Assembly (NCBI RefSeq): GCF_000729995.1
Contig: NZ_JNFG01000008.1
Coordinates: 124,001-188,000, forward strand
DNA from: Caballeronia sordidicola
GTDB lineage: Bacteria; Pseudomonadota; Gammaproteobacteria; Burkholderiales; Burkholderiaceae
Reading direction: 5' to 3'
DNA length: 64,000 nucleotides
Translations under genes and position numbers: made by a program
Notes under the pieces: generated by a model
Database searches by the model: none
Seen by the model: only the letters and a program-made list of their open reading frames with translations
What the model was told of the DNA's origin: nothing
In this document: positions 54,996-63,570 of the stretch, piece after piece
How the letters are laid out: each line of letters opens with the position of its first letter
How positions within the stretch are numbered: the first letter of the stretch is position 1

Positions 54996-56120
54996 ATGGT
55001 CATCTTCAGCAAGGCATGGAAAGAAAGGTGCGCTGTAGCGGTGGCACTGACCAGCGCCATATTGGCGCCTGCTTACGCGGTGGCGCAAAGCAGCGTGACG
55101 CTGTACGGAATTCTCGATTCCGGACTGGAATATCAGACCAACGCGCAGAAAACACGCCACTCGTCAGTGACGTTGGGGTCGGGTGAAGTCTACGGTAATT
55201 TGTTTGGCATGACTGGCGTTGAAGACCTGGGTGGCGGGCTTAAGGCGATCTTCAAGCTGGAGGCGGGTTTTAATCCGAATACCGGCACCTCTCTGCAAGG
55301 TGGCCGGCTCTTCGGCCGGTCTGCATGGGTCGGGCTAAGCGATGGCCATAATAAAGTCATCATGGGCAGGGTATATACCCCGCTTTATGACGTACTGCTT
55401 TATCTCGACCCGTTATTTGGATCGAATGTTGGTGTGCTGACTCAGGATGGCGGTTTCACCTCACGTGTTGACAATGGGGTTCGCTACACGCGCACGGACG
55501 GTCCTTTCCACGAGAATGTGCTTTACAGCTTCGGACAGAACGCAGTCGATACCCCTCCTGGTTCTACTGCGGGAGCGGCCGGGCATTCGAAGGAAATTTC
55601 GGCGTCAGTTGACTATACGACCAAGCGCGCGATGGCTGCGCTGGTGTACGACAAGATCCACGGTCCTCTGGTGGCCAACCAGTACGAGCTCGGTCTGTTT
55701 GTTCCGTCGCTGGCCATTACAGCGCCGACCACGGGAGCACGGGCAGAGCGGATTGCCGCTGCTGGGCGGTACACGTTCGGAGGCACCTCGCTTTTTGCCG
55801 GCTATCGTCATTTGCGAACGGTCGAGAGTAGTCAAGTCGAGAACTCCAATCTGTACTGGGGCGGCGTCACTCAACACGTCACTGCTGCCTGGTTACTGGC
55901 CTTGGGCTTGTACCACCAGAAGGTCACCGGTATTGACGCGAAGCCGACGTCGTTGGCGTTTCAAACCCAATATCTGTTTTCTAAAAGGACGGCTCTTTAT
56001 GGGAATGTCGGAAAGGTCTGGAATTCGGCTGCGAGCAACATGGGTCTGGATACCCAGACTCAGACCTTGCTCGGCGCCGGCCAACTGGGAGCCAGCATTG
56101 GCATCTACCACTTGTTCTGA
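54996..56120 (+). CDS. Gram-negative outer-membrane porin (Burkholderia OpcP-like)
   Basis: ATG 54996 after AGGAA gives 374 residues. The signal peptide ends near AYAVAQ, followed by SSVTLYGILDSGLEYQTNAQ, the standard start of Burkholderiales porins. Next come GSRLGFRG-equivalent LGSGEVYGNLFGMTGVEDLG, FKLEAGFNPNTG and GRSAWVGLSDGHNKVIMGR. It ends in Phe (GIYHLF), as needed for Bam-mediated insertion. It forms a trimeric 16-strand channel for small solutes. Upstream (54712-54995) is the promoter region shared with the AraC gene. It would provide outer-membrane entry for the substrate handled by the downstream enzymes. Confidence 0.94.
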   Translation: MVIFSKAWKERCAVAVALTSAILAPAYAVAQSSVTLYGILDSGLEYQTNAQKTRHSSVTLGSGEVYGNLFGMTGVEDLGGGLKAIFKLEAGFNPNTGTSLQGGRLFGRSAWVGLSDGHNKVIMGRVYTPLYDVLLYLDPLFGSNVGVLTQDGGFTSRVDNGVRYTRTDGPFHENVLYSFGQNAVDTPPGSTAGAAGHSKEISASVDYTTKRAMAALVYDKIHGPLVANQYELGLFVPSLAITAPTTGARAERIAAAGRYTFGGTSLFAGYRHLRTVESSQVENSNLYWGGVTQHVTAAWLLALGLYHQKVTGIDAKPTSLAFQTQYLFSKRTALYGNVGKVWNSAASNMGLDTQTQTLLGAGQLGASIGIYHLF

Positions 56121-56163
56121 TAGTTCTACGATTCACGTTGTCGTCCATTAGAGGTCCGAACCA

Positions 56164-57276
56164 ATGAAGGGTATCGATATCTTGTTCAGCCCTTACCGGC
56201 TGAACGCATTGGAACTTCCGAATCGAGTCGTCATGGCGCCAATGACCCGGTCTCGTTCACCCGGCGGTGTGCCGACTGCAGAGGTTGCCGCCTATTACCG
56301 CCGGCGGGCGGAGAAGGGCGTCGGCCTCATCATTACGGAGGCGACCGGGATTGGGCGTCTGGCTTCAGTCAACGAGCCGGACATTCCCCGTTTCCATGGT
56401 GAGGTCGAGCTCGCCGGTTGGAGACAAGTCGTGGAAGAAGTGCACGCGGCAGGAGGACGTATCGTTCCTCAACTCTGGCATGCCGGTCAAAAGCGCTCGA
56501 ATACGACGCCTGACTGGTATTCACCAGTTCCACTCGAAAGTCCATCCGGCCTCGATCTATCTGGCAAGCGGGTGAGCGAAGCTATGAGCGACGCGGATGT
56601 CGCCGATACCATAGTCGCTTTCGCGCGGGCGGCGGCGGATGCCGAGCAACTCGGTTTTGATGGCGTTGAATTGCATGGTGGCCACGGCTATCTCATCAAC
56701 CAATTCTTTTTCGACAACCTCAATCTGCGTAGCGATAAATATGGCGGCGCGACGCTCATTGAGCGCTCGAGGTTCGCAGTTGAGATTTTGAAGGCGATCA
56801 GACGCGTGGTGAGTCCAGGCTTTCCTGTGATTTTTCGCCTTTCCCAGTGGAAGCCGCAAGATTTCAACGTCCGCATTGCCGATACGCCTGATGTACTGGA
56901 GCGTTTTCTCGGCGTTCTGGTTGAGGCGGGCGCAGACGCCTTTCATCTTTCGCAGCGCAAATTCTGGGAACCTGCATTTCCGGATTACGACCGGGATATG
57001 AACTTTGCCGGCTGGGCAAAACGCCTGACGGGTGTCACCGCTATTACTGTCGGCTCGGTCGGTCTTTCGGGCGATGTCTACGCCACTTTCGCAGGCGAGA
57101 GCTTTCATCCTGTGTCGTTGGAGCCGTTATTTGCGCGGCTGGAGCGGGGCGAATTTGATCTGGTCGCCGTTGGGCGTCCGCTGTTGCAGGACCCCGCCTG
57201 GCTCGAGAAAGTGCGTGAAGGACGGACTCACGAACTTGGCGACTTTACGCCGAGCGCACTGACTTCACTCAGTTGA
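56164..57276 (+). CDS. Old yellow enzyme-family NADH:flavin oxidoreductase
   Basis: A 370-residue FMN TIM barrel after a GAGG site. Motifs: RVVMAPMTRSRSPGGVPT (FMN site), AAYYRRRAEKGVGLIITEAT, VPQLWHAGQKRSN, FDGVELHGGHGYLINQFFFD (the H-x-x-H pair that binds the substrate oxygen; the usual Ala or Asn between is Gly-Gly) and FDLVAVGRPLLQDPAW. Family members reduce activated alkenes, nitro compounds or nitrate esters with NAD(P)H. It follows the porin by 43 bases and likely shares its promoter. Physiological substrate not evident. Confidence 0.93.
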   Translation: MKGIDILFSPYRLNALELPNRVVMAPMTRSRSPGGVPTAEVAAYYRRRAEKGVGLIITEATGIGRLASVNEPDIPRFHGEVELAGWRQVVEEVHAAGGRIVPQLWHAGQKRSNTTPDWYSPVPLESPSGLDLSGKRVSEAMSDADVADTIVAFARAAADAEQLGFDGVELHGGHGYLINQFFFDNLNLRSDKYGGATLIERSRFAVEILKAIRRVVSPGFPVIFRLSQWKPQDFNVRIADTPDVLERFLGVLVEAGADAFHLSQRKFWEPAFPDYDRDMNFAGWAKRLTGVTAITVGSVGLSGDVYATFAGESFHPVSLEPLFARLERGEFDLVAVGRPLLQDPAWLEKVREGRTHELGDFTPSALTSLS

Positions 57277-57485
57277 CGAGTGTCCGCTCAAATGTCCATA
57301 AAAAAAGCATTTCAGTTTCGATGCGTATCGCGTGATGCTTACGACCCGGAATGTATAGCGGATGTCCCAGCCTGCGAACCGATGCATGCCTGGGGGCTTT
57401 AGAGTAGTACTGACCATTCTGCGGTGTCGAACAGATCCCTTCCTTGAACAACATCGCGCGATATGTGCGCGAAGCGAGAATTGCA

Positions 57486-58391
57486 ATGAGCGAGCAAAGT
57501 ACAGTCCAGCCTTGGCAATGGCCGGAAAAAGAGTGGCGTCGCCTAGTGAACCGGGTACGCGCCGGGCGCAGCTTTCGGCCCTTGGAATGGAAGGGAGGCG
57601 CTCGCTGCGTTGTAGCGCTTTCGTTTGATTCCGACCATGAGACCAACGAGTTGCGTGATGGCGGAGTGTCTATCAATCGATTGGCCTGGGGTCAATATGG
57701 CAATCGAGTGGGCGTTCCCCGTATTCTCTCGTTGTTGAAAAAATATGACGTGCCGGCGAGTTTTTTCGTGCCCGCCGTGACGGCGCTTCTCTATCCAGAC
57801 GAACAACGCGAAATCGTCGACGCCGGCCATGAGATAGGAGTCCATGGCTGGATCCATGAGCTCAATTCAAAACTGGGCATGAATGACGAGCGCGATCTGA
57901 TCGCCCGTTCACTGGATACGCTTGAACAGATAACCGGCAACCGGCCCACAGGTTTTCGCTCACCCTCGGCTGATTTCTCGGAACACACGTTGCAGATTCT
58001 GAAAGATCTGGACTTTGCTTACGACTCGTCGTTGTGCGCGGACGACGACTGTTATGAACTTGAGATGAACGGGCAGCCTACCGGCATTGTCGAACTGCCT
58101 TTTGACTGGGTTCGTGACGACGCTGTGTATTTTTTGATGCATCGCTTTCAGGGACTTCGACCTTACACACCACCGTCGCAAGTATTTGACATCTTCAAGC
58201 GTGAACTGGACGCCGCCTACGCAGAAGGAGGGGTCTTTGAACTCACCATGCACCCGCACGTGATCACCAACCGCTCGCGCATATGGATAGTGGAAGAGTT
58301 GATCAAACACGCAAAGAGCTTGCCGGATGGCGTTTGGTTCGCGCGACACGACGAACTGGTCGCTTATGCCGTTCAGAATTCGCGCCAGTAA
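57486..58391 (+). CDS. Polysaccharide deacetylase-family (NodB-like) hydrolase
   Basis: ATG 57486 is preferred; a TTG 14 codons earlier is possible. The product has 301 residues. NodB-homology motifs: VALSFDSDHETN (catalytic Asp and metal Asp), HEIGVHGWIHE (two metal histidines) and FRSPSADFSEHTLQIL (motif 3). Then come YDSSLCADDDCYEL and the C-terminal FELTMHPHVITNRSRI. This pattern fits the group related to peptidoglycan deacetylase and allantoinase-like enzymes that act on small C-N bonds, rather than chitin deacetylases. There is no signal peptide, so it is likely cytosolic. It is the third gene of the porin/old-yellow-enzyme set. Confidence 0.9.
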   Translation: MSEQSTVQPWQWPEKEWRRLVNRVRAGRSFRPLEWKGGARCVVALSFDSDHETNELRDGGVSINRLAWGQYGNRVGVPRILSLLKKYDVPASFFVPAVTALLYPDEQREIVDAGHEIGVHGWIHELNSKLGMNDERDLIARSLDTLEQITGNRPTGFRSPSADFSEHTLQILKDLDFAYDSSLCADDDCYELEMNGQPTGIVELPFDWVRDDAVYFLMHRFQGLRPYTPPSQVFDIFKRELDAAYAEGGVFELTMHPHVITNRSRIWIVEELIKHAKSLPDGVWFARHDELVAYAVQNSRQ

Positions 58392-58426
58392 TCGGCCTCT
58401 CTGGCAGATCCGGGCCGTAGCTGCCG

Positions 58427-58468
58427 GCCGTTTCATTTCCGGTCTCGTCCGGCCGGAAATGAAACGGC
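58427..58468. terminator. Bidirectional terminator-like hairpin
   Basis: Perfect 16-bp arms GCCGTTTCATTTCCGG (58427-58442) and its complement (58453-58468) around a 10-base loop, placed between the convergent deacetylase (+) and MDR oxidoreductase (-) genes. No long T-run follows, so termination is inferred from strength and position. Confidence 0.7.
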
Positions 58469-58522
58469 GAGCCTTGCGCCGATAATCGCACGCTCGACCG
58501 CGACGCTGGCTTAACTTTTCTC

Positions 58523-58552
58523 GCGTTGCATTGCGTTGCATTGCGTTGCATT
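58523..58552 (+). repeat. Short tandem repeat
   Basis: Three exact copies of the 10-mer GCGTTGCATT between the hairpin and the MDR gene. Length may vary by slippage. No function evident. Confidence 0.85.
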
Positions 58553-58613
58553 TCGTCTGGACCAGGCGGACGAAGGTCATTGGCCCAAGCGTTCGAATGC
58601 GTCAATTACGGCC

Positions 58614-59624
58614 TCAGAACTCAACCACGATCTTGCCGAAATGGCGCCCCTCTATTTGGTATTTAAAGGCTTGCGCGAGTTCCTCCAGGGGAAAGCTTCG
58701 GTCGATCACCGGTTTAACGCCCGTTGTTTCCAGGCCGGCGATCAAGCCAGTCTGGTCCGACCGGCTGCCGACAGTCACGCCCTGCAGGCACACGTTCTTG
58801 ACAATCAAAGCAACGGTCGGAAGCTCGCCGGAGCGTCCGGTCAAAGCGCCGATCAGCGATATACGGCCTCCGATCCGGATCGCCGAAATCGATTGCGGCA
58901 AGGTGGCGGCGCCACCGACCTCCATGACATGATCGACCCCCTGACCGCCCATCCAGTCGGTCACTCCGCGCCCCCAGTCCGGTTGGGTCCTGTAGTTGAT
59001 GGTATGCGCGGCGCCCATCGCGCTGAGCCGCTCCAATTTTGCATCCGAGGATGAAGTTGCAATTACCGTAGCGCCCATGGACCGCGCGATCTGCAAGGCG
59101 AATATGGACACGCCGCCCGTGCCCAGAACAAGTACCGTGTCGCCCGCTTTCAACTTGCCGTCCGACACAAGCGCTCGCCAAGCTGTCACGCCAGCGGTCG
59201 TCAAGGTTGCAGCTTCGGCATATGTGTAGCCCGCTGGCGCTCGCGTGAACCAGCTGGAAGGGCGCACCACGACCTCGCGCGCATAGCCGTCCACGCCATC
59301 GCCGGGCGTGTGTGAGAAGTCTCCTACGACACGGGGAGGGCCGTCGTGCCACTGAGGGAAGAACACGGAGACAACCCGGTCACCAACTTCGAAGTCCGAA
59401 ACATCCCCTCCGATAGCCTCGATGACACCGGCGCCATCCGCCATGGGGATGCGGCAATCAATGCTCGGAGCGTCTCCAGAAGACACGCGATAGTCGTGAT
59501 AGTTCAAGGAACTCGCACGAATCCGCACGCGGATTTCGTCGGCAGCGGGCGCGCCTGGATCCGGGAGTTCGACGATCTCAAGCCGGTCCAATCCTCCCGG
59601 AGCACGGATGCGCACAGCTCTCAT
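58614..59624 (-). CDS. Zinc-independent MDR oxidoreductase (quinone oxidoreductase-like)
   Basis: ATG 59624 follows GGGAGGAG by 5 bases, giving 336 residues. It has the MDR N-domain (SSLNYHDYRVSSGDAP, in place of the zinc Cys-His motif of true alcohol dehydrogenases), TTAGVTAWRAL, the nucleotide motif VLVLGTGGVSIFALQIARSM, and a C-terminal FPLEELAQAFKYQIEGRHFG. No structural-zinc cysteines are present. It probably reduces enones or quinones with NADPH. Upstream in-frame sequence contains a CATTGAAGA repeat and is not coding under this start. It is transcribed toward the porin operon and separated from it by the hairpin at 58427. Confidence 0.9.
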   Translation of the reverse strand: MRAVRIRAPGGLDRLEIVELPDPGAPAADEIRVRIRASSLNYHDYRVSSGDAPSIDCRIPMADGAGVIEAIGGDVSDFEVGDRVVSVFFPQWHDGPPRVVGDFSHTPGDGVDGYAREVVVRPSSWFTRAPAGYTYAEAATLTTAGVTAWRALVSDGKLKAGDTVLVLGTGGVSIFALQIARSMGATVIATSSSDAKLERLSAMGAAHTINYRTQPDWGRGVTDWMGGQGVDHVMEVGGAATLPQSISAIRIGGRISLIGALTGRSGELPTVALIVKNVCLQGVTVGSRSDQTGLIAGLETTGVKPVIDRSFPLEELAQAFKYQIEGRHFGKIVVEF

Positions 59625-59930
59625 GACGGCTCCTCCCAAACATTCCAACGATAGAAAAACGAACGCATTGAAGACATTGAAGACATTGAACATCACCTTA
59701 TGTTGATCTGAATTTCCACTTAACGAACAATGAGTGCGCGGACAATCCTTTGATTGACCTATCGGGACGTTATATTTTCAATGTGAGACAAAGTGTCCGG
59801 GCACGTCGCGTTCTCGCCCGGGGCCGAATGAGCATGAAATGGTCGATGACTTCAATCATCAGGTGCTCGATCCCTTTCTGGAGTGTTGATCTTGTTGGGT
59901 TGGAAAATTCCTACCTAGGGGTGCAATGCC
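59625..59930. other. Intergenic region upstream of the MDR gene
   Basis: Holds the MDR promoter and nearly three copies of CATTGAAGA (59666-59691). A site TTTCCACTTAACGAA near 59714 faintly resembles the palindromes at 15472 and 15564 but lacks the GGAA half. No gene seen. Confidence 0.4.
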
Positions 59931-60299
59931 ATGACTTCCCGATCACCTGCATCCTTGATGGCGTCACTGGTAGATGCCCGTGCGTGTCGCGACGTCGAGC
60001 CTGCTGTGGCGTGTTATGAAAACGACGCCGCGGTATTGCCTAAACCCGGGAAACGTTTGACCGGCTTGGGGGCTATCCGCGAGTTCACAGCAGCTACTCT
60101 TGACCTGCCGATCGAGTTCGGCACGCGCCAAATCGTCGAGGGCGATGGTATCGCGCTTTATGTCTGTGCCTGGGGATTGGAGATGAAGTCTGGCGGTCCG
60201 CTTTTGGAAGGGAGCGGCGCCGACATGCTGCGTTAGCAACCAAATGGCGGCTGGTGGATTGCAATCGATAATTCATGCGGTGCTGGCATTCTGACTTGA
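59931..60299 (+). pseudogene. SnoaL/DUF4440-like protein with premature TAG
   Basis: The frame from ATG 59931 reads VDARACRDVEPAVACYENDA and KRLTGLGAIREFTAATLDLP, ending SGADMLR at TAG (60234-60236). It continues in the same frame as QPNGGWWIAIDNSCGAGILT to TGA 60299. The expected family ending is a segment like LRRQPDGRW-(x)-IAIDNPWG, so the TAG replaces a sense codon in a conserved place. Family proteins are small NTF2-fold ketosteroid isomerase-like proteins of about 120-130 residues. The truncated product would lack its last beta-strand. Confidence 0.75.
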
Positions 60300-60685
60300 T
60301 CGGCACGTCGTTTCGTGATCGGTCTGTGGGGATGTCATAAAGGAGTGTGAACCAAACCGTGGGAGGTCATTTCCGTCGACACGACCGCCGTCATAAACGG
60401 CAAGACGGCGGCATACCCGATGGGACACGCTGTTTGGAAATATGCGAAGTTTTCAAGGAGAAGAGCCCAGCAAGGCCGCGCGGCACGCTCGCTGTATCAG
60501 CTACGCTGGCGACGTTTCCAACCGATTGGAGTTGCTATTCGACTGTTCATCGATGCCCGCTGGGACGCGGGTGAAACGAGTGAGACTAAAGCGACGACCG
60601 TTGTTCGACCAATCGCCAGGCGGCAGTTCGTCTAGCTATTCGCCATCGCTTTTAATTTCATCCATTGACGGGTACTGTCACGTTG
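60300..60685. other. Unassigned stretch
   Basis: Frames in all three plus phases overlap here (for example 60420-60635) with no known motif. One phase reads VISVDTTAVINGKTAAYPMG near 60370-60420 without a clear start. No gene supported. Confidence 0.4.
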
Positions 60686-61040
60686 TTAAAGGTCGCACAA
60701 GCGAAGACGTAGATCGTGGATATTGCTGATTTGTGCAGCAAGGCGATCCAGCATCGGATTGCCGGTCGCCGCCTCCCACGCTTCAAAGGCATGCGTGCGC
60801 GCCTGCCGCTTCTCTTGCGCGTTCGCGTTGTAGCGGCAGTGCATAATCAGATTTGCCACCTGATCGTGGACCGAAGTGAATCGCTGCAGGTGGCGCGCTG
60901 ATTTGAAGCGGCGCATCACCTTCTCGCGCACCCGTGTTGGTTGATGCGAGTTCTGCGCCCGGTTGTTCAATTCCTTGTGCTGGCGGTGCTCAACGTCCAT
61001 CCCCAAGTCTCTGTTCGTCGCAGCATAGCTGGGCGTTTGC
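60686..61040 (-). pseudogene. IS6-family transposase, C-terminal remnant
   Basis: The minus-strand frame reads TPSYAATNRDLGMDVEHRQH then ELNNRAQNSHQPTRVREKVM and RRFKSARHLQRFTSVHDQVA, the conserved C-terminal region (including the last catalytic glutamate area, LNNRAENSH) of IS6-family transposases. The N-terminal two thirds with the first two catalytic aspartates are missing; what precedes it (61041-61168) does not belong to the family. It is a relic, and marks this area as insertion-prone. Confidence 0.85.
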
Positions 61041-61143
61041 GCCAAGACAATTTTCGCGAGTTCGTCGTTGCCGGCGGCAAGTAAAAGGCGTGCTGCGCGT
61101 GTGCATTCATCTTGGGAGAATCTAATGGCGGAAACAGCTGTAA

Positions 61144-61173
61144 TTTGACATAAAGCGAATGATCGCATTTTAA
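61144..61173. repeat. Third occurrence of the TTTGACATAAAGCGAA repeat
   Basis: TTTGACATAAAGCGAA (61144-61159) followed by TGATCGCATTTTAA, almost the same as 39984-40012 (one-base indels). It lies at the upstream edge of the IS6 relic. Confidence 0.55.
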
Positions 61174-61422
61174 TCAGTTATGCGAATTAATGGTTGCTGC
61201 ACCGAACGAAAGGCAAATCTCGACGGTAGCGTCTAAGTCTATAAGTCACATAACACAGCGGTGCACGAAATCACGAAAAGGGCGGCAGTGCCGAGCTGTG
61301 AATAGATGGATTGTAGACGTCGGAGATCAACACTAGCGCGCAACGCTGAGTGTCAAAAGAGCCGCTGATATCTGCCCCTTGGCCAGTTTTTACCTACTAG
61401 ACCGACCACATGTCGTCTTCAG

Positions 61423-61743
61423 TCAGTAGGCGCCGAAAATCCGGTCGAGTGCAGCCAAGATGGCATCGCGGCGATCCGCCAGGGAGCCGATGCGTCTGCC
61501 GAGCGCGTTCAGGGGAACAGCACTCATGGCGGGCGTGTCGAGAAAGTGTTTCTCGCCGTTGATCTCGAAGACCGGCAGCAAATCGGACGGTTTGCCTGAG
61601 AATCCGAGATCCGGGGTGGGTCGCAAAGGAATCACGATGCGCGTTGGCAAGATTCCGACATGCGTGCTCTGCACGTCGAGCAGGTACGGCGCGAGGCGCC
61701 GCGTCTCGTCGTCGGGATTACCGTAGAGATCAAAACGCGCCAT
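61423..61743 (-). CDS. ccdB: CcdB-family toxin
   Basis: A 106-residue protein starting MARFDLYGNPDDETRRLAPY, with LLDVQSTHVGILPTRIVIPL and GEKHFLDTPAMSAVPLNALG, matching CcdB. CcdB binds the GyrA subunit of DNA gyrase and traps cleaved DNA. In the F-plasmid toxin the last residues Trp-Gly-Ile are needed for killing; here the end is RIFGAY, so potency may differ, as in other chromosomal homologues. Its ATG overlaps the ccdA stop by one base (TAATG), so the pair is translationally coupled. Confidence 0.93.
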   Translation of the reverse strand: MARFDLYGNPDDETRRLAPYLLDVQSTHVGILPTRIVIPLRPTPDLGFSGKPSDLLPVFEINGEKHFLDTPAMSAVPLNALGRRIGSLADRRDAILAALDRIFGAY

Positions 61744-61985
61744 TAAAACGTCCTGTACTTCGAAAGCGGCAGCCCGTCGCGTTCAACCATCGCTGTGTAT
61801 GCTGCGACCAACTCGGCATTGTCGTCGGCCCAACGACGAGCCTCAGTCTCCTGAATTTCTTCGCGCACGCCACGCTCACTCGCGCGCGAAAGGTTGATCC
61901 CGAGCTCCTTGGCCCGATCCAGGATTTCAGGCGGCAGCGTGACGTTCGTGGACTTGCGCGCCCGGATTTCGAGTGCCTTACCCAT
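61743..61985 (-). CDS. ccdA: CcdA-family antitoxin
   Basis: ATG 61985 follows GGAG by 6 bases, giving 80 residues. The N-terminal ribbon-helix-helix DNA-binding part is visible (IRARKSTNVTLPPEILDRAK, ELGINLSRASERGVREEI). The C-terminal toxin-neutralising tail ends ARRWADDNAELVAAYTAMVE. It neutralises CcdB and represses its own promoter as CcdAB complex. Upstream in-frame codons to 62054 are not needed. It is the first gene of the pair, as in canonical ccdAB. Confidence 0.93.
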   Translation of the reverse strand: MGKALEIRARKSTNVTLPPEILDRAKELGINLSRASERGVREEIQETEARRWADDNAELVAAYTAMVERDGLPLSKYRTF

Positions 61986-62625
61986 GCGCATCTCCATGTT
62001 TGAAAACATGTGCATTATAGTCCACATAAACGATGAGCGTTCGTAGAAACTCATCCTCAGAGCGTCCGGTACATCCTAATTTTACATAATTAACATTATC
62101 AACATCAGTGGTATCTAAAGAAGCGTTGCGGATTTCGGCCGTACCCGCACGCAACATCAAGGCTCACGACCGGATTCCGCGCAACAGAAACGGCCAAGCA
62201 AGCGACGCAACGGTACCCGCTGTCTTTTATTGCAAAACATCACTCCAGCGTCGATAAACGCTGACATTTGCCGTTCCCTTTGTCGCGCAACACGTAGCCG
62301 TAGGTGCCAAGAATCGAGTTTTCGTTCGCATTCCAAAATAAGCGAGCGAATCTGCGATGCAGCAAGATATCTTCGCTCAGAGTATGGTGATCAGCTTTCA
62401 TGTCGCGCAAGATTTGTTTCGCAGATGCACATTTTGGTAACGCACTGCGGTGACGGCAAAAACATTCACACCGTCGTTCGAAGACTCGATATGGAGGCGC
62501 CAAGGTTCATGGTATGGGACACGCTTCCTGGGCGATGATGTGCGACTGCTCGTGGATACCAGCAGGACGGCACGGGCAGATGATTTGGCTCATACTAAGG
62601 GTCGCCTAATCAACGGAGGTAGCTG
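61986..62625. other. Promoter region of ccdAB and unassigned stretch
   Basis: Includes TAATTTTACATAAT (62078-62091), identical to 21658-21671. Frames at 62230-62538 (+) and 62240-62503 (-) overlap and carry no family motif; the minus one (ILGTYGYVLRDKG) is slightly more protein-like. No gene is supported. Confidence 0.4.
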
Positions 62626-62871
62626 ATGGAAAATTCGTTTGTGCACAAAGGCTTTACCGTCTCGATGAACGCAGTGAGAAATGACGCTGATCCTGAGCGT
62701 GTGCGTTTTGATGTTACTGTTGCCATCGAAGACATATCCACGGGGCAATTTCTTCTCAACGAAACCCGGCCGGCGGAAGCGCAGGATAAGGAACAAATGA
62801 CCGCGGAGCGGGCGTTGAACCTCAGCGCCCGCGAGGCGCGCAACTTGATTGATGGTGGACACACGGCTTGA
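62626..62871 (+). CDS. Small conserved-looking protein of unknown function
   Basis: An 81-residue protein with a good GGAGG site 5 bases before ATG 62626. It reads FVHKGFTVSMNAVRNDADPE, DVTVAIEDISTGQFLLNETR and ends EQMTAERALNLSAREARNLI. The pattern of two or three beta-strands followed by a helix resembles small single-domain proteins common in Burkholderia genomes, but I do not know the family. It appears soluble and cytosolic. No operon partner is clear. Confidence 0.65.
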   Translation: MENSFVHKGFTVSMNAVRNDADPERVRFDVTVAIEDISTGQFLLNETRPAEAQDKEQMTAERALNLSAREARNLIDGGHTA

Positions 62872-63020
62872 GCCAGGCGGCCGCAACGCTCGTTCCCCCT
62901 AGTTGTCGCCGTGGCAGTGTCGCTATCCGGTAGGACCATCACTTCCCCGAGCACGACGTCCCTGACAAGCGATCGAACATTCGTCATAGTTGGCGTCTTG
63001 AGGGCTCTAAGGAGCTGGGC

Positions 63021-63213
63021 ATGCCAGAAAAACTCAGTGCAAAAGCGAAAACCGCGCTTTTGGAACTTAACGAACACGCTGCTAGCGCCCCTCATGCTTG
63101 AGTGGGACATCCAAACAGAACTGGAAAGGAGTGAGCTGGTTTCGGCGGCTCCGCACGGCGGGTGTCTGATCACGAAAAAGGGGCAGACATATGTGCGACA
63201 GATGAACAGCTAA
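63021..63213 (+). pseudogene. Small winged-helix-like gene with apparent frameshift
   Basis: AAGGAG precedes ATG 63021 by 6 bases; the frame reads MPEKLSAKAKTALLELNEHA then ASAPHA and stops at 63101. A one-base shift near 63090 gives EWDIQTELERSELVSAAPHG and ITKKGQTYVRQMNS to the stop at 63213. The joined 64-residue product resembles a small winged-helix domain (helix, TELERSELV recognition-like helix, GGCLITKKG wing). Either it is a frameshifted gene or there is one sequence error. Family unknown. Confidence 0.5.
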
Positions 63214-63570
63214 CTCAGCCACATGTCTCGCAGACAAACGCACCATAACCCGGATCTCTTACTGCAGAACGGCTGAAGCGAGATGCATCATACTAGAGAC
63301 GACTTGGAGGTCAGTCGCGCACCGGCTGATGAGGAGGCCACTGCGACTTATCGCATTTCACGATTTGGATGTCAGCTGGCTAATGGATGACCCCACGAGT
63401 GCTTGATATGTTGTCAGCGTTGCCCGGTCGCGTAGTCGCCAAGAGCTATCTCAGACGTTCCAAAATATGCAGGGGCCAGACGAAACCGATCTTTTGTGCT
63501 GCAGCGGGCCACGGCGAGGTGAAGTGCACTGTGACGGATGCTGCGTATCTGAATTCCCTGGAGTTCCATC
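63214..63570. other. Intergenic stretch before the last gene
   Basis: Frames here (63387 onward on +, 63414 onward on -) overlap the start of the next gene in other phases and carry no motif. Presumably promoter DNA; nothing specific seen. Confidence 0.4.

Noticed and set aside
58523..58552. Tandem 10-mer as an origin iteron
   Set aside because: Only three copies, between convergent-gene terminator and MDR gene, with no replication gene or AT-rich unwinding element nearby.
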